From positions 1,089,001-1,153,000 of the forward strand of contig NC_092265.1 of NCBI RefSeq assembly GCF_036320965.1: DNA of 64,000 nt, read 5' to 3'. A model generated the notes under the pieces. The model was not told the origin of the DNA, did not search any database, and saw only the letters and a list, made by a program, of their open reading frames with translations. Position numbers and translations under genes: made by a program. Positions 10,386 through 20,258 of this stretch are shown here, piece by piece; the stretch's first letter is position 1; each line of letters begins with the position of its first letter. Source of the DNA: Panulirus ornatus (taxonomy: Eukaryota > Arthropoda > Malacostraca > Decapoda > Palinuridae).

Positions 10386-11750
10386 TTTGCTTTGTCGCTG
10401 TCTCCCGCGTTTGCGAGGTAGCGCAAGGAAACAGACGAAAAAAATGACCCAACCCACCCCCATACACATGTATATACATACACGTCCACACACGCAAATA
10501 TACATACCTACACAGCTTTCCATGGTTTACCCCAGACGCTTCACATGCCCTGATTCAATCCACTGACAGCACGTCAACCCCGGTATACCACATCGATCCA
10601 ATTCACTCTATTCCTTGTCCTCCTTTCACCCTCCTGCATGTTCAGGCCCCGATCACACAAAATCTTTTTCACTACATCTTTCCACCTCCAATTTAGTCCC
10701 CCACTTCTCCTCGTTCCCTCCACCTCCGACACATATATCCTCTTGGTCAATCTTTCCTCACTCATTCTCTCCATGTGCCCAAACCATTTCAAAGCACCCT
10801 CTTCTGCTCTCTCAACAACGCTCTTTTTATTTCCACACATCTCTCTTACCCTTACGTTACTTACTCGATCAAACCACCTCACACCACACATTGTCCTCAA
10901 ACATCTCATTTCCAGCACATCCACCCTCCTGCGCACAACTCTATCCATAGCCCATGCCTCGCAACCATACAACATTGTTGGAACCACTATTCCTTCAAAC
11001 ATACCCATTTTTGCTTTCTGAGATAATGTTCTCGACTTCCACACAGTCTTCAAGGCTCCCAGGATTTTCGCCCCCTCCCCCACCCTATGATCCACTTCCG
11101 CTTCCATGGTTCCATCTGCTGCCAGATCCACTCCCAGATATCTAAAACACTTTACTTCCTCCAGTTTTTCTCCATTCAAACTTACCTCCCAGTTGACTTG
11201 ACCCTCAACCCTACTGTACCTAATAACCTTGCTCTTATTCACATTTACTCTTAACTTTCTTCTTTCACACACTTTACCAAACTCAGTCACCAGCTTCTGC
11301 AGTTTCTCACATGAATCAGCCACCAGCGCTGTATCATCAGCGAACAACAACTGACTCACTTCCCAAGCTCTCTCATCCCCAACAGACTTCATACTTGCCC
11401 CACTTTCCAAAACTCTTGCATTTACCTCCCTAACAACCCCATCCATAAACAAATTAAACAACCATGGAGACATCACACACCCCTGCTGCAAACCTACATT
11501 CACTGAGAACCAATCACTTTCCTCTCTTCCTACACGTACACGTGCCTTACATCCTCAATAAAAACTTTTGACTGCTTCTAACAACTTGCCTCCCACACCA
11601 TATATTCTTAATACCTTCCACAGAGCATCTCTATCAACTCTATCATATGCCTTCTCCAGATCCATAAATGCTACATACAAATCCATTTGCTTTTCTAAGT
11701 ATTTCTCACATACATTCTTCAAAGCAAACACCTGATCCACACATCCTCTA

Positions 11751-11752
<2 letters not shown>
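10383..11752 (-). mobile_element. RTE-like LINE copy R4, RT C-terminal half
   Basis: Minus-strand copy with the short 3' UTR (10383-10573) and coding sequence from 10574 to 11740. The frame runs from YVAFMDLEKAYDRVDRDALW (RT motif A), through a stop at about 11554 and motif B (GLQQGCVMSPWLF), to motif C (LLFADDTALVAD) and the C-terminal tail GCEAWAMDRVVRRR..WFGHMERM..GLNWRWKD. The stop replaces the Arg of FYRGCKACVRV, CGA becoming TGA. 5' truncation is exactly at (TA)n, after GRGCVDQ. Its body from about 10510 is the first unit of a tandem duplication shared with R5. Confidence 0.9.

Positions 11753-11793
<41 letters not shown>
11753..11793. repeat. (TA)n microsatellite
   Basis: TA tract at the R4/R5 junction, followed by a T-rich run that is the R5 tail on the minus strand. 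Confidence 0.98.
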
Positions 11794-11795
<2 letters not shown>

Positions 11796-13173
11796 TATTT
11801 TTTATTTTTTGCTTTGTCGCTGTCTCCCGCGTTTGCGAGGTAGCACAAGGAAACAGATGAAAGAAATGGCCCAACCCACCCCCATACACATGTATATACA
11901 TACACATCCACACACGCAAATATACATACCTACACAGCTTTCCATGGTTTACTCCAGACGCTTCACATGCCCTGATTCAATCCACTGACAGCACGTCAAC
12001 CCCGGTATACCACATCGATCCAATTCACTCTATTCCTTGTCCCTCCTTTCACCCTCCTGCATGTTCAGGCCCCGATCACACAAAATCTTTTTCACTACAT
12101 CTTTCCACCTCCAATTTAGTCCCCCACTTCTCCTCGTTCCCTCCACCTCCGACACATATATCCTCTTGGTCAATCTTTCCTCACTCATTCTCTCCATGTG
12201 CCCAAACCATTTCAAAGCACCCTCTTCTGCTCTCTCAACAACGCTCTTTTTATTTCCACACATCTCTCTTACCCTTACGTTACTTACTCGATCAAACCAC
12301 CTCACACCACACATTGTCCTCAAACATCTCATTTCCAGCACATCCACCCTCCTGCGCACAACTCTATCCATAGCCCATGCCTCGCAACCATACAACATTG
12401 TTGGAACCACTATTCCTTCAAACATACCCATTTTTGCTTTCTGAGATAATGTTCTCGACTTCCACACAGTCTTCAAGGCTCCCAGGATTTTCGCCCCCTC
12501 CCCCACCCTATGATCCACTTCCGCTTCCATGGTTCCATCTGCTGCCAGATCCACTCCCAGATATCTAAAACACTTTACTTCCTCCAGTTTTTCTCCATTC
12601 AAACTTACCTCCCAGTTGACTTGACCCTCAACCCTACTGTACCTAATAACCTTGCTCTTATTCACATTTACTCTTAACTTTCTTCTTTCACACACTTTAC
12701 CAAACTCAGTCACCAGCTTCTGCAGTTTCTCACATGAATCAGCCACCAGCGCTGTATCATCAGCGAACAACAACTGACTCACTTCCCAAGCTCTCTCATC
12801 CCCAACAGACTTCATACTTGCCCCACTTTCCAAAACTCTTGCATTTACCTCCCTAACAACCCCATCCATAAACAAATTAAACAACCATGGAGACATCACA
12901 CACCCCTGCTGCAAACCTACATTCACTGAGAACCAATCACTTTCCTCTCTTCCTACACGTACACGTGCCTTACATCCTCAATAAAAACTTTTGACTGCTT
13001 CTAACAACTTGCCTCCCACACCATATATTCTTAATACCTTCCACAGAGCATCTCTATCAACTCTATCATATGCCTTCTCCAGATCCATAAATGCTACATA
13101 CAAATCCATTTGCTTTTCTAAGTATTTCTCACATACATTCTTCAAAGCAAACACCTGATCCACACATCCTCTA

Positions 13174-13175
<2 letters not shown>
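11794..13175 (-). mobile_element. RTE-like LINE copy R5, near-identical to R4
   Basis: Same structure and same internal TGA stop as R4 (here at about 12977). Short 3' UTR 11794-12020, coding region to 13175. The downstream frame differs from R4 by one base near 12032, which shifts the last residues of the ORF (ending GERRDKE rather than the usual GERRARNRVNW). Coding words and truncation point are identical to R4, as expected for a duplicate. Confidence 0.9.

Positions 13176-13214
<39 letters not shown>
13176..13214. repeat. (TA)n microsatellite
   Basis: TA tract at the R5/R6 junction. It is the duplicated counterpart of the tract at 11753. Confidence 0.98.
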
Positions 13215-13216
<2 letters not shown>

Positions 13217-16200
13217 TATTTTTTATTTTTTGCTTTGTCGCTGTCTCCCGCGTTTGCGAGGTAGCACAAGGAAACAGATGAAAGAAATGGCCCAACCCAC
13301 CCCCATACACATGTATATACATACACATCCACACACGCAAATATACATACCTACACAGCTTTCCATGGTTTACTCCAGACGCTTCACATGCCCTGATTCA
13401 ATCCACTGACAGCACGTCAACCCCGGTATACCACATCGATCCAATTCACTCTATTCCTTGCCCTCCTTTCACCCTCCTGCATGTTCAGGCCCCGATCACA
13501 CAAAATCTTTTTCACTCCATCTTTCCACCTCCAATTTGGTCTCCCACTTCTCCTCGTTCCCTCCACCTCCGACACATATATCCTCTTGGTCAATCTTTCC
13601 TCACTCATTCTTTCCATGTGCCCAAACCATTTCAAAACACCCTCTTCTGCTCTCTCAACCACGCTCTTTTTATTTCCACACATCTCTTTTACCCTTACGT
13701 TACTTACTCGATCAAACCACCTCACACCACACATTGTCCTCAAACATCTCATTTCCAGTACATCCATCCTCCTGCGCACAACTCTATCCATAGCCCACGC
13801 CTCGCAACCATACAACATTGTTGGAACCACTATTCCTTCAAACACACCCATTTTTGCTTTCCAAGATAATGTTCTCGACTTCCACACATTCTTCAAGGCT
13901 CCCAGGATTTTTGCCCCCTCCCCCACCCTATGATCCACTTCCGCTTCCATGGTTCCATCCGCTGCCAGATCCACTCCCAGATATCTAAAACACTTTACTT
14001 CCTCCAGTTTTGCTCCATTCAAACTTACCTCCCAATTGACTTGACCCTCAACCCTACTGTACCTAATAACCTTGCTCTTATTCACATTTACTCTTAACTT
14101 TCTTCTTTCACACACTTTACCAAACTCAGTCACCAGCTTCTGCAGTTTCTCACATGAATCAGCCACCAGCGCTGTATCATCAGCGAACAACAACTGACTC
14201 ACTTCCCAAGCTCTCTCATCCCCAACAGACTTCATACTTGCCCCTCTTTCCAAAACTCTTGCATTTACCTCCCTAACAACCCCATCCATAAACAAATTAA
14301 ACAACCATGGAGACATCACACACCCCTGCCGCAAACCTACATTCAATGAGAACCAATCACTTTCCTCTCTTCCTACACGTACACATGCCTTACATCCTCA
14401 ATAAAAACTTTTCACTGCTTCTAACAACTTGCCAACCACACCATATATTCTTAATACCTTCCACAGAGCATCTCTATCAACTCTATCATATGTCTTCTCC
14501 AGATCCATAAATGCTACATACAAATCCATTTGCTTTTCTAAGTATTTCTCACATACATTCTTCAAAGCAAACACCTGATCCACACATCCTCTACCACTTC
14601 TGAAACCACACTGCTCTTCCCCAATCTGATGCTCTGTACATGCCTTCACCCTCTCAATCAATACCCTCCCATATAATTTACCAGGAATACACAACAAACT
14701 TATACCTCTGTAATTTGAGCACTCACTCTTATCCTCTTTGCCTTTGTACATTGGCACTATGCACGCATTCCGCCAATCCTCAGGCACCTCACCATGAGTC
14801 ATACATACATTAAATAACCTTACCAACCAGTCAATAATACAGTCACCCCCTTTTTTAATAAATTCCACTGCAATACCATCCAAACCTGCTGCCTTGCCGG
14901 CTTTCATCTTCCGCAAAGCTTTTACCACCTCTTCTCTGTTTACCAAATCATTTTCCCTAACCCTCTCACTTTGCACACCACCTCGACCAAAACACCCTAT
15001 ATCTGCTACTCTATCATCAAACACATTCAACAAACCTTCAAAATACTCACTCCATCTCCTCACATCACCACTACTTGTTATCACCTCCCCATTTGCGCCC
15101 TTCACTGAAGTTCCCATTTGCTCCCTTGTCTTACGCACTTTATTTACCTCCTTCCAGAACATCTTTTTATTCTCCCTAAAATTTAATGATACTCTCTCAC
15201 CCCAACTCTCATTTGCCCTCTTTTTCACCTCTTGCACCTTTCTCTTGACCTCCTGTCTCTCTCTTTTATACATCTCCCACTCAATTGCATTTTTTCCTTG
15301 CAAAAATTGTCGGAATGCCTCTCTCTTCTCTTTCACTAATAATCTTACTTCTTCATCCCACCACTCACTACCCTTTCTAATCAACCCACCTCCCACTCTT
15401 CTCATGCCACAAGCATCTTTTGCGCAATCCATCACTGATTCCCTAAATACATCCCATTCCTCCCCCACTCCCCTTACTTCTATTGTTCTCACCTTTTTCC
15501 ATTTTGTACTCAGTGTCTCCTGGTACTTCCTCACACAAGTCTCCTTCCCAAGCTCACTTACTCTCACCACCCTCTTCACCCCAACATTCACTCTTCTTTT
15601 CTGAAAACCCATACAAGTCTTCACCTTAGCCTCCACAAGATAATGATCAGACATCCCTCCAGTTGCACCTCTCAGCACATTAACATCCAAAAGTCTCTCT
15701 TTCTCACGCCTGTCAATTAACACGTAATCCAATAACACTCTCTGGCCATCTCTCCTACTTACATACGTATACTCATGTATATCTCGCTTTTTAAACCAGG
15801 TATTCCCAATCACCAGTCCTTTTTAGCACATAAATCTACAAGCTCTTCACCATTTCCATTTACAACACGGAACACCCCCTGTATACCAATTATTCCCTCA
15901 ACTGCCACATTACTCACCTTTGCATTCAAATCACCCATCACTATAACCCGGTCTCGTGCATCAAAACCACTAACACACTCTTTCAGCTGCTCCCAAAACA
16001 CTTGCCTCTCATGATCTTTCTTCTCATGCCCAGGTGCATATGCACCAATAATCACCCATCTCTCTCCATCAACTTTCAGTTTTACCCATATTAATCGAGA
16101 ATTTACTTTCTTACATTCTATCACATACTCCCACAACTCCTGTTTCAGGAGTACTGCTACTCCTTCCCTTGCTCTTGTCCTCTCACTAACCCCTGACTTT

Positions 16201-16312
16201 ACTCCCAAGACATTCCCAAACCACTCTTCCCCTTTACCCTTGAGCTTCGTTTCACTCAGAGCCAAAACATCCAGGTTCCTTTCCTCAAACATACTACCTA
16301 TCTCTACCTATC
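13215..16312 (-). mobile_element. RTE-like LINE copy R6, nearly full-length body
   Basis: Longest single copy apart from its 5' end. On the minus strand it begins at about 16309 with MFEERNLDVLALSETK (endonuclease; Glu of SETK). It then carries IIGAYAPG, VMGDLNAKV, LLDYVLID and MSDHYLVEAKV (all endonuclease signatures), the linker, RT motifs A (FMDLEKTYDRVD), B (GLRQGCVMSPW) and C (FADDTALVAD), the C-terminal tail and the short 3' UTR. It is broken at least at 15810 (endonuclease frame, LCAKKDW stop) and at 14397 (the same CGA to TGA stop as R4 and R5), so it is a pseudogene. The 5' end lies in a (CA)n run. Confidence 0.92.
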
Positions 16313-16318
16313 ACACAC

Positions 16319-16338
16319 ACACACAACCTCAGGAATCC
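16319..16338. repeat. 20-bp direct repeat, left copy
   Basis: The same 20 bp (ACACACAACCTCAGGAATCC) recurs at 19198-19217. The right copy is the natural start of an unrelated repeat, so the pair looks like a target-site duplication around the insertion 16339-19197. Confidence 0.6.
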
Positions 16339-16582
16339 CTGGGGATAGGGGTGAAAGAATACTTCCCACGCATTCCTCGCGTGTCGTAGAAGGCGACTAG
16401 AGGGGACGGGAGCGGGGGGCCAGAAATCCTCCCCTCCTTGTATTTTTTGACTTTCTAAAATGGGAAACAGAAGAAGGAGTCACGCGAGGAGTGCTCATCC
16501 TCCTCGAAGGCTCAGACTGGGGTGTCTAAATGTGTGTGGATGTAACCAAGATGTGAAAAAAGGAGAGATAGGTAGTATATAT
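16338..16582 (+). mobile_element. RTE-like LINE 5' end (5' UTR and start of ORF)
   Basis: A plus-strand piece starting CCTGGGGATAGGGG, the family 5' end, with about 120 bp of 5' UTR and then an ATG at 16460. The reading MGNRRRSHARSAHPPRRLRL followed by GCLNVCGCNQDVKKGEIGS is the N-terminus of the RTE polyprotein; GCLNVCG is the first endonuclease block. It stops within the GEIGS codons and runs into poly-T, the tail of R7. It is in the opposite orientation to R6 and R7, which flank it. Confidence 0.85.
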
Positions 16583-19138
16583 TTTTTTTTTTTTTTTTTT
16601 TTTTCTTTTGCATTGTCGCTGTGTCCCGCATTTGCGAGGTAGCGCAAGGAAACAGACGAAAGAAATGGCCCAACCCACCCCCATACACATGTATATACAT
16701 ACGTCCACACACGCAAATATACATACCTACACAGCTTTCCATGGTTTACCCCAGACGCTTCACATGCCTTGATTCAATCCACCGACAGCACGTCAACCCC
16801 GGTATACCACATCGCTCCAATTCACTCTATTCCTTGCCCTCCTTTCACCCTCCTGCATGTTCAGGCCCCGATCACACAAAATCTTTTTCACTCCATCTTT
16901 CCACCTCCAATTTGGTCTCCCTCTTCTCCTCGTTCCCTCCACCTCCGACACATATATCCTCTTGGTCAATCTTTCCTCACTCATTCTCTCCATGTGACCA
17001 AACCATTTCAAAACACCCTCTTCTGCTCTCTCAACCACGCTCTTTTTATTTCCACACATCTCTCTTACCCTTACGTTACTTACTCGATCAAACCACCTCA
17101 CACCACACATTGTCCTCAAACATCTCATTTCCAGCACATCCATCCTCCTGCGCACAACTCTATCCATAGTCCACACCTCGCAACCATACAACATTGTTGG
17201 AACCACTATTCCTTCAAACATACCCATTTTTGCTTTCCGAGATAATGTTCTCGACTTCCACACATTCTTCAAGGCTCCCAGAATTTTCGCCCCCTCCCCC
17301 ACCCTATGATCCACTTCCGCTTCCATGTTTCCATCCGCTGCCAGATCCACTCCCAGATATCTAAAACACTTCACTTCCTCCAGTTTTTCTCCATTCAAAC
17401 TCACCTCCCAATTGACTTGACCCTCAACCCTACTGTACCTAATAACCTTGCTCTTATTCACATTTACTCTTAACTTTCTTCTGTAACACACTTTACCAAA
17501 CTCAGTCACCAGCTTCTGCAGTTTCTCACATGAATCAGCCACCAGCGCTGTATCATCAGCGAACAACAACTGACTCACTTCCCAAGCTCTCTCATCCCCA
17601 ACAGACTTCATCCTTGCCCCTCTTTCCAAGACTCTTGCATTCACCTCCCTAACAACCCCATCCATAAACACATTAAACAACCATGGAGACATCACACACC
17701 CCTGCCGCAAACCTACATTCACTGAGAACCAATCACTTTCCTCTCTTCCTACACGTACACATGCCTTACATCCTCGATAAAAACTTTTCACTGCTTCTAA
17801 CAACTTGCCTCCCACACCATATATTCTTAATACCTTCCACAGAGCATCTCTATCAACTCTATCATATGCCTTCTCCAGATCCATAAATGCTACATACAAA
17901 TCCATTTGCTTTTCTAAGTATTTCTCACATACATTCTTCAAAGCAAACACCTGATCCACACATCCTCTACCACTTCTGAAACCACACTGCTCTTCCCCAA
18001 TCTGATGCTCTGTACATGCCTTCACCCTCGCAATCAATACCCTCCCATACAATTTGCCAGGAATACTCAACAAACTTATACCTCTGTAATTTGAGCACTC
18101 ACTCTTATCCCCTTTGCCTTTGTACATTGGCACTATGCACGCATTCCGCCAATCCTCAGGCACCTCACTATGAGTCATACATACATTAAATAACCTTACC
18201 AACCAGTCAACAATACAGTCACCCCCTTTTTTAATAAATTCCACTGCAATACCATCCAAACCTGCTGCCTTGCCGGCTTTCATCTTCCGCAAAGCTTTTA
18301 CTACCTCTTCTCTGTTTACCAAATCATTTTCCCTAACCCTCGCACTTTGCACACCACCTCGACCAAAACACCCTATATCTGCCACTCTATCATCAAACAC
18401 ATTCAACAAACCTTCAAAATACTCACTCCATCTCCTTCTCACATCACCACTACTTGTTATCACCTCCCCATTTGCGCCCTTCACTGAAGTTCCCATTTGC
18501 TCCCTTGTCTTACGCACTTTATTTACCTCCTTCCAGAACATCTTTTTATTCTCCCTAAAGTTTAATGATACTCTCTCACCCCAACTCTCATTTGCCCTTT
18601 TTTTTACCTCTTGCACCTTTCTCTTGACCTCCTGTCTCTTTCTTTTATACGTCTCCCACTCAATTTCATTTTTTCCCTGCAAAAATCGTCCAAATGCCTC
18701 TCTCTTCTGTTTCACTAATACTCTTACTTCTTCATCCCACCACTCACTACCCTTTCTAATCAACCCACCTCCCACTCTTCTCATGCCACAAGCATCTTTT
18801 GTGCAATCCATCACTGATTCCCTAAATACATCCCATTCCTCCCCCACTCCCCTTACTTCCATTGTTCTCACCTTTTTCCATTCTGTACTCAGTCTCTCCT
18901 GGTACTTCCTCACACAAGTCTCCTTCCCAAGTTCACTTACTCTCACCACCCTCTTCACCCCAACATTCACTCTTCTTTTCTGGAAACCCATACAAATCTT
19001 CACCTTAGCCTCCACAAGATAATGATCAGACATCCCTCCAGTTGCACCTCTCAGCACATTAACATCCAAAAGTCTCTCTTTCGCGCGCCTGTCAATTAAC
19101 ACGTAATCCAATAACGCTCTCTGGCCATCTCTCCTACT

Positions 19139-19141
<3 letters not shown>
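16583..19141 (-). mobile_element. RTE-like LINE copy R7, open RT region
   Basis: Minus-strand copy with an A-rich tail (poly-T on the plus strand at 16583-16606), the terminal hairpin, the short 3' UTR (to 16792) and coding sequence up to 19139. It is 5'-truncated at YVSRRDGQR of the endonuclease, where a 57-bp (TA)n tract takes over. Its coding region is uninterrupted (next entry), which marks it as one of the youngest copies. Confidence 0.93.
16793..19141 (-). CDS. RTE-like endonuclease C-terminus and reverse transcriptase, 5'-truncated but open
   Basis: About 780 uninterrupted codons. From the N-terminal side: endonuclease end YVSRRDGQRALLDYVLID and MSDHYLVEAKV; linker rich in Arg and Lys (SELGKETCVRKYQ to NKVRKTREQMG); the RT thumb-side entry KMKAGKAAGLDGIAVEF; NYRGISLLSIPGKLYG; motif A YVAFMDLEKAYDRVD; motif B GLRQGCVMSPWLF; motif C LLFADDTALVAD with both catalytic Asp; RVNVNKSKVIRY; FRYLGVDL; C-terminal tail ending RVNWSDVVYRG. 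In the family this protein nicks DNA and copies its own RNA at the nick. The first third of the endonuclease and the natural start are missing. Any start codon upstream would lie in (TA)n, so real translation is doubtful. Confidence 0.85.

Positions 19142-19198
<57 letters not shown>
19142..19198. repeat. (TA)n microsatellite
   Basis: 57-bp TA tract between the R7 truncation point and the right copy of the 20-bp direct repeat. Confidence 0.98.
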
Positions 19199-19204
<6 letters not shown>

Positions 19205-19217
19205 ACCTCAGGAATCC
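19198..19217. repeat. 20-bp direct repeat, right copy
   Basis: Identical to 16319-16338. It overlaps the start of the (CA)n-tailed repeat that follows. Confidence 0.6.
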
Positions 19218-19386
19218 TTTTATAAGGCTCTTGCAGCTTCAAGGCTTAATCCAATCAAAAGTAAGGAAATGATGGAATCCTTTAGAGCAAGAAGTTCCTT
19301 TTTAATCCATTAAAGATGATACAGCCACAGTGAAGGTGACGTTTCATACATGGTGTAACCTGAGGCAGGAGGAGTCCAGGGACACC

Positions 19387-19430
<44 letters not shown>
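19201..19430 (+). repeat. Unnamed (CA)n-tailed interspersed repeat, copy 1
   Basis: About 190 bp starting CCTCAGGAATCC, with the words CAGCTTCAAGGCT, AAGTAAGGAAATGATGGA, GATACAGCCACAGTGAAGGT and TGGTGTAACCTGAGGCAGGAGG, ending in (CA)n at 19390-19427. A diverged second copy follows at 19500 and a third lies near 30770. No RNA polymerase III boxes or coding frame stand out, so the type is unknown. Confidence 0.6.
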
Positions 19431-19432
<2 letters not shown>

Positions 19433-19499
19433 GTGTAGAACTTCCTCATACTTTACAGATAGGTAAATAGATAAATACACATATTATTAGTCATTATAT

Positions 19500-19695
19500 A
19501 ACCCTAAGGATCCATCCCTCAGGGTCTCTGCAGCTTCAAGGCTATAGTACAGTCAGCAGGAGGGAAATGATGGACTCATTTGGAGTGAAAAGCTCATCAA
19601 CAATATTTTACTCCATTCATAAAACCTCACTGAAGGTGTCTTTTTACATAAGGCATAACCACAAGGAGGCAGTCTTGTAACACACACACAAACAA
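19500..19695 (+). repeat. Unnamed (CA)n-tailed interspersed repeat, copy 2
   Basis: Shares CAGCTTCAAGGCT, GGAAATGATGGACT, CTCACTGAAGGTGTC, GCATAACCACAAGGAGGCAGTC and the terminal CA run with the copy at 19201. The copies are diverged by many substitutions and indels, so the duplication is not recent. Confidence 0.6.
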
Positions 19696-20086
19696 CTTGC
19701 TTGAAGGTATGGAAGCCTACCTGAATACGTTTTCAGATGATACAAAGTTCCCAAGGGAAGTGAAAAGTAAGGAGGATTGCATCAGTTTACAAGGGTACCT
19801 GAACAGACTCCAAAGTTGGTCCAATATATAGTTGTTGAAATTCAACTGATCAAACTGAAAGTAATAAGGATTGGGTATAGTGATATAGTGAATGAAGACC
19901 ATAATATGATTATCTTCCAGGAAATAAGCTTCAGGACTATGTGTGTGAGAAGGACTGGGAGTAGACACTTCCCCAGGCCTGTCGCCAGTCTTGGCCAATA
20001 ATAATAACATTCAAGTATATGATGGGGAAGTATTAAGCATGTTGTTTATATCTTACAAAAGGCCAAGACAAGAATATGCATCTCAT
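19688..20086 (+). mobile_element. CR1/L2-like LINE, RT catalytic fragment
   Basis: The translation LLEGMEAYLNTFSDDTK carries RT motif C as FSDDTK (FADD in the family), then KSKEDCISLQGYLNRLQSWS, CEKDWE and finally SYKRPRQEYASHG. Stops and frameshifts are frequent. The fragment is cut at 20086 by the tRNA-derived SINE. Confidence 0.65.
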
Positions 20087-20258
20087 GGACCTCCATGGTG
20101 TAATAGTTAGCATTCCTGACCGTGACATATTCGAGGGCGGCCCAGAGTTCAGCACATATGTTCGAATCCTGGTAGCAGCAGTCGGTCCACATTCATCCCA
20201 GCTGTTCATCAACATCTTGGGGTTAATCAATAAATGGGTACCTGGCTCAGGCTAGGGT
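20087..20258 (+). mobile_element. tRNA-derived SINE
   Basis: The head resembles a tRNA: CTCCATGGTGTAATAGTTAGCA fits an A box (key bases TGGTGTAATAGTTAGCA) and GTTCGAATCC at 20160-20169 is a standard B box, about 50 bp downstream. The body continues through GCAGTCGGTCCACA and CAGCTGTTCATC to AATGGGTACCTGGCTCAGGCT. That last tract is, to my knowledge, common in decapod SINEs. It inserted at the end of a CR1-like fragment and is followed directly by RTE copy R8. It is not a functional tRNA gene, because the acceptor stem does not close. Confidence 0.7.

Larger units (their letters stand above)
10510..13352. repeat. 1.42-kb tandem duplication inside RTE-like copies
   Basis: Sequence from roughly 10510-11930 recurs at roughly 11930-13352 with an offset of 1421-1422 bp and almost no differences; the only obvious one is an extra C near 12032. 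Each unit holds the body of one RTE copy, a (TA)n tract and the 3' UTR of the next copy, so the duplication breakpoints lie inside 3' UTRs. The proximal 3' UTR (10383-10510) has different bases (GCGCAAGG against GCACAAGG), which marks the unit edge. Unequal exchange between neighbouring copies is the simplest origin. Confidence 0.85.

Noticed and set aside
10383..10390. Possible polyadenylation signals within TA/A-rich tails (for example AATAAA in the long 3' UTR)
   Set aside because: AATAAA-like words such as GAATAAAGG occur in the long 3' UTR, but A/T-rich chance occurrence is high and their distance from the tail is not typical, so no site is called.
10615..11145. Long open frames on the plus strand opposite R4 (and the same in R5, R6, R7, R9-R11, R17, R18, R25)
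   Set aside because: They lie opposite the RTE coding frame in every copy, break at the same places as indels in the sense frame, read through the 3' UTR, and are explained by the C-poor composition of the sense strand.
14894..15604. 236-codon Ser/Thr/Phe-rich frame (also 250 and 306 codons in other copies)
   Set aside because: Shadow of the RTE linker and endonuclease on the opposite strand; no domain, signal peptide or start context.
20087..20175. tRNA gene
   Set aside because: A and B boxes are present but the acceptor and anticodon stems do not close and the sequence continues into a SINE body.
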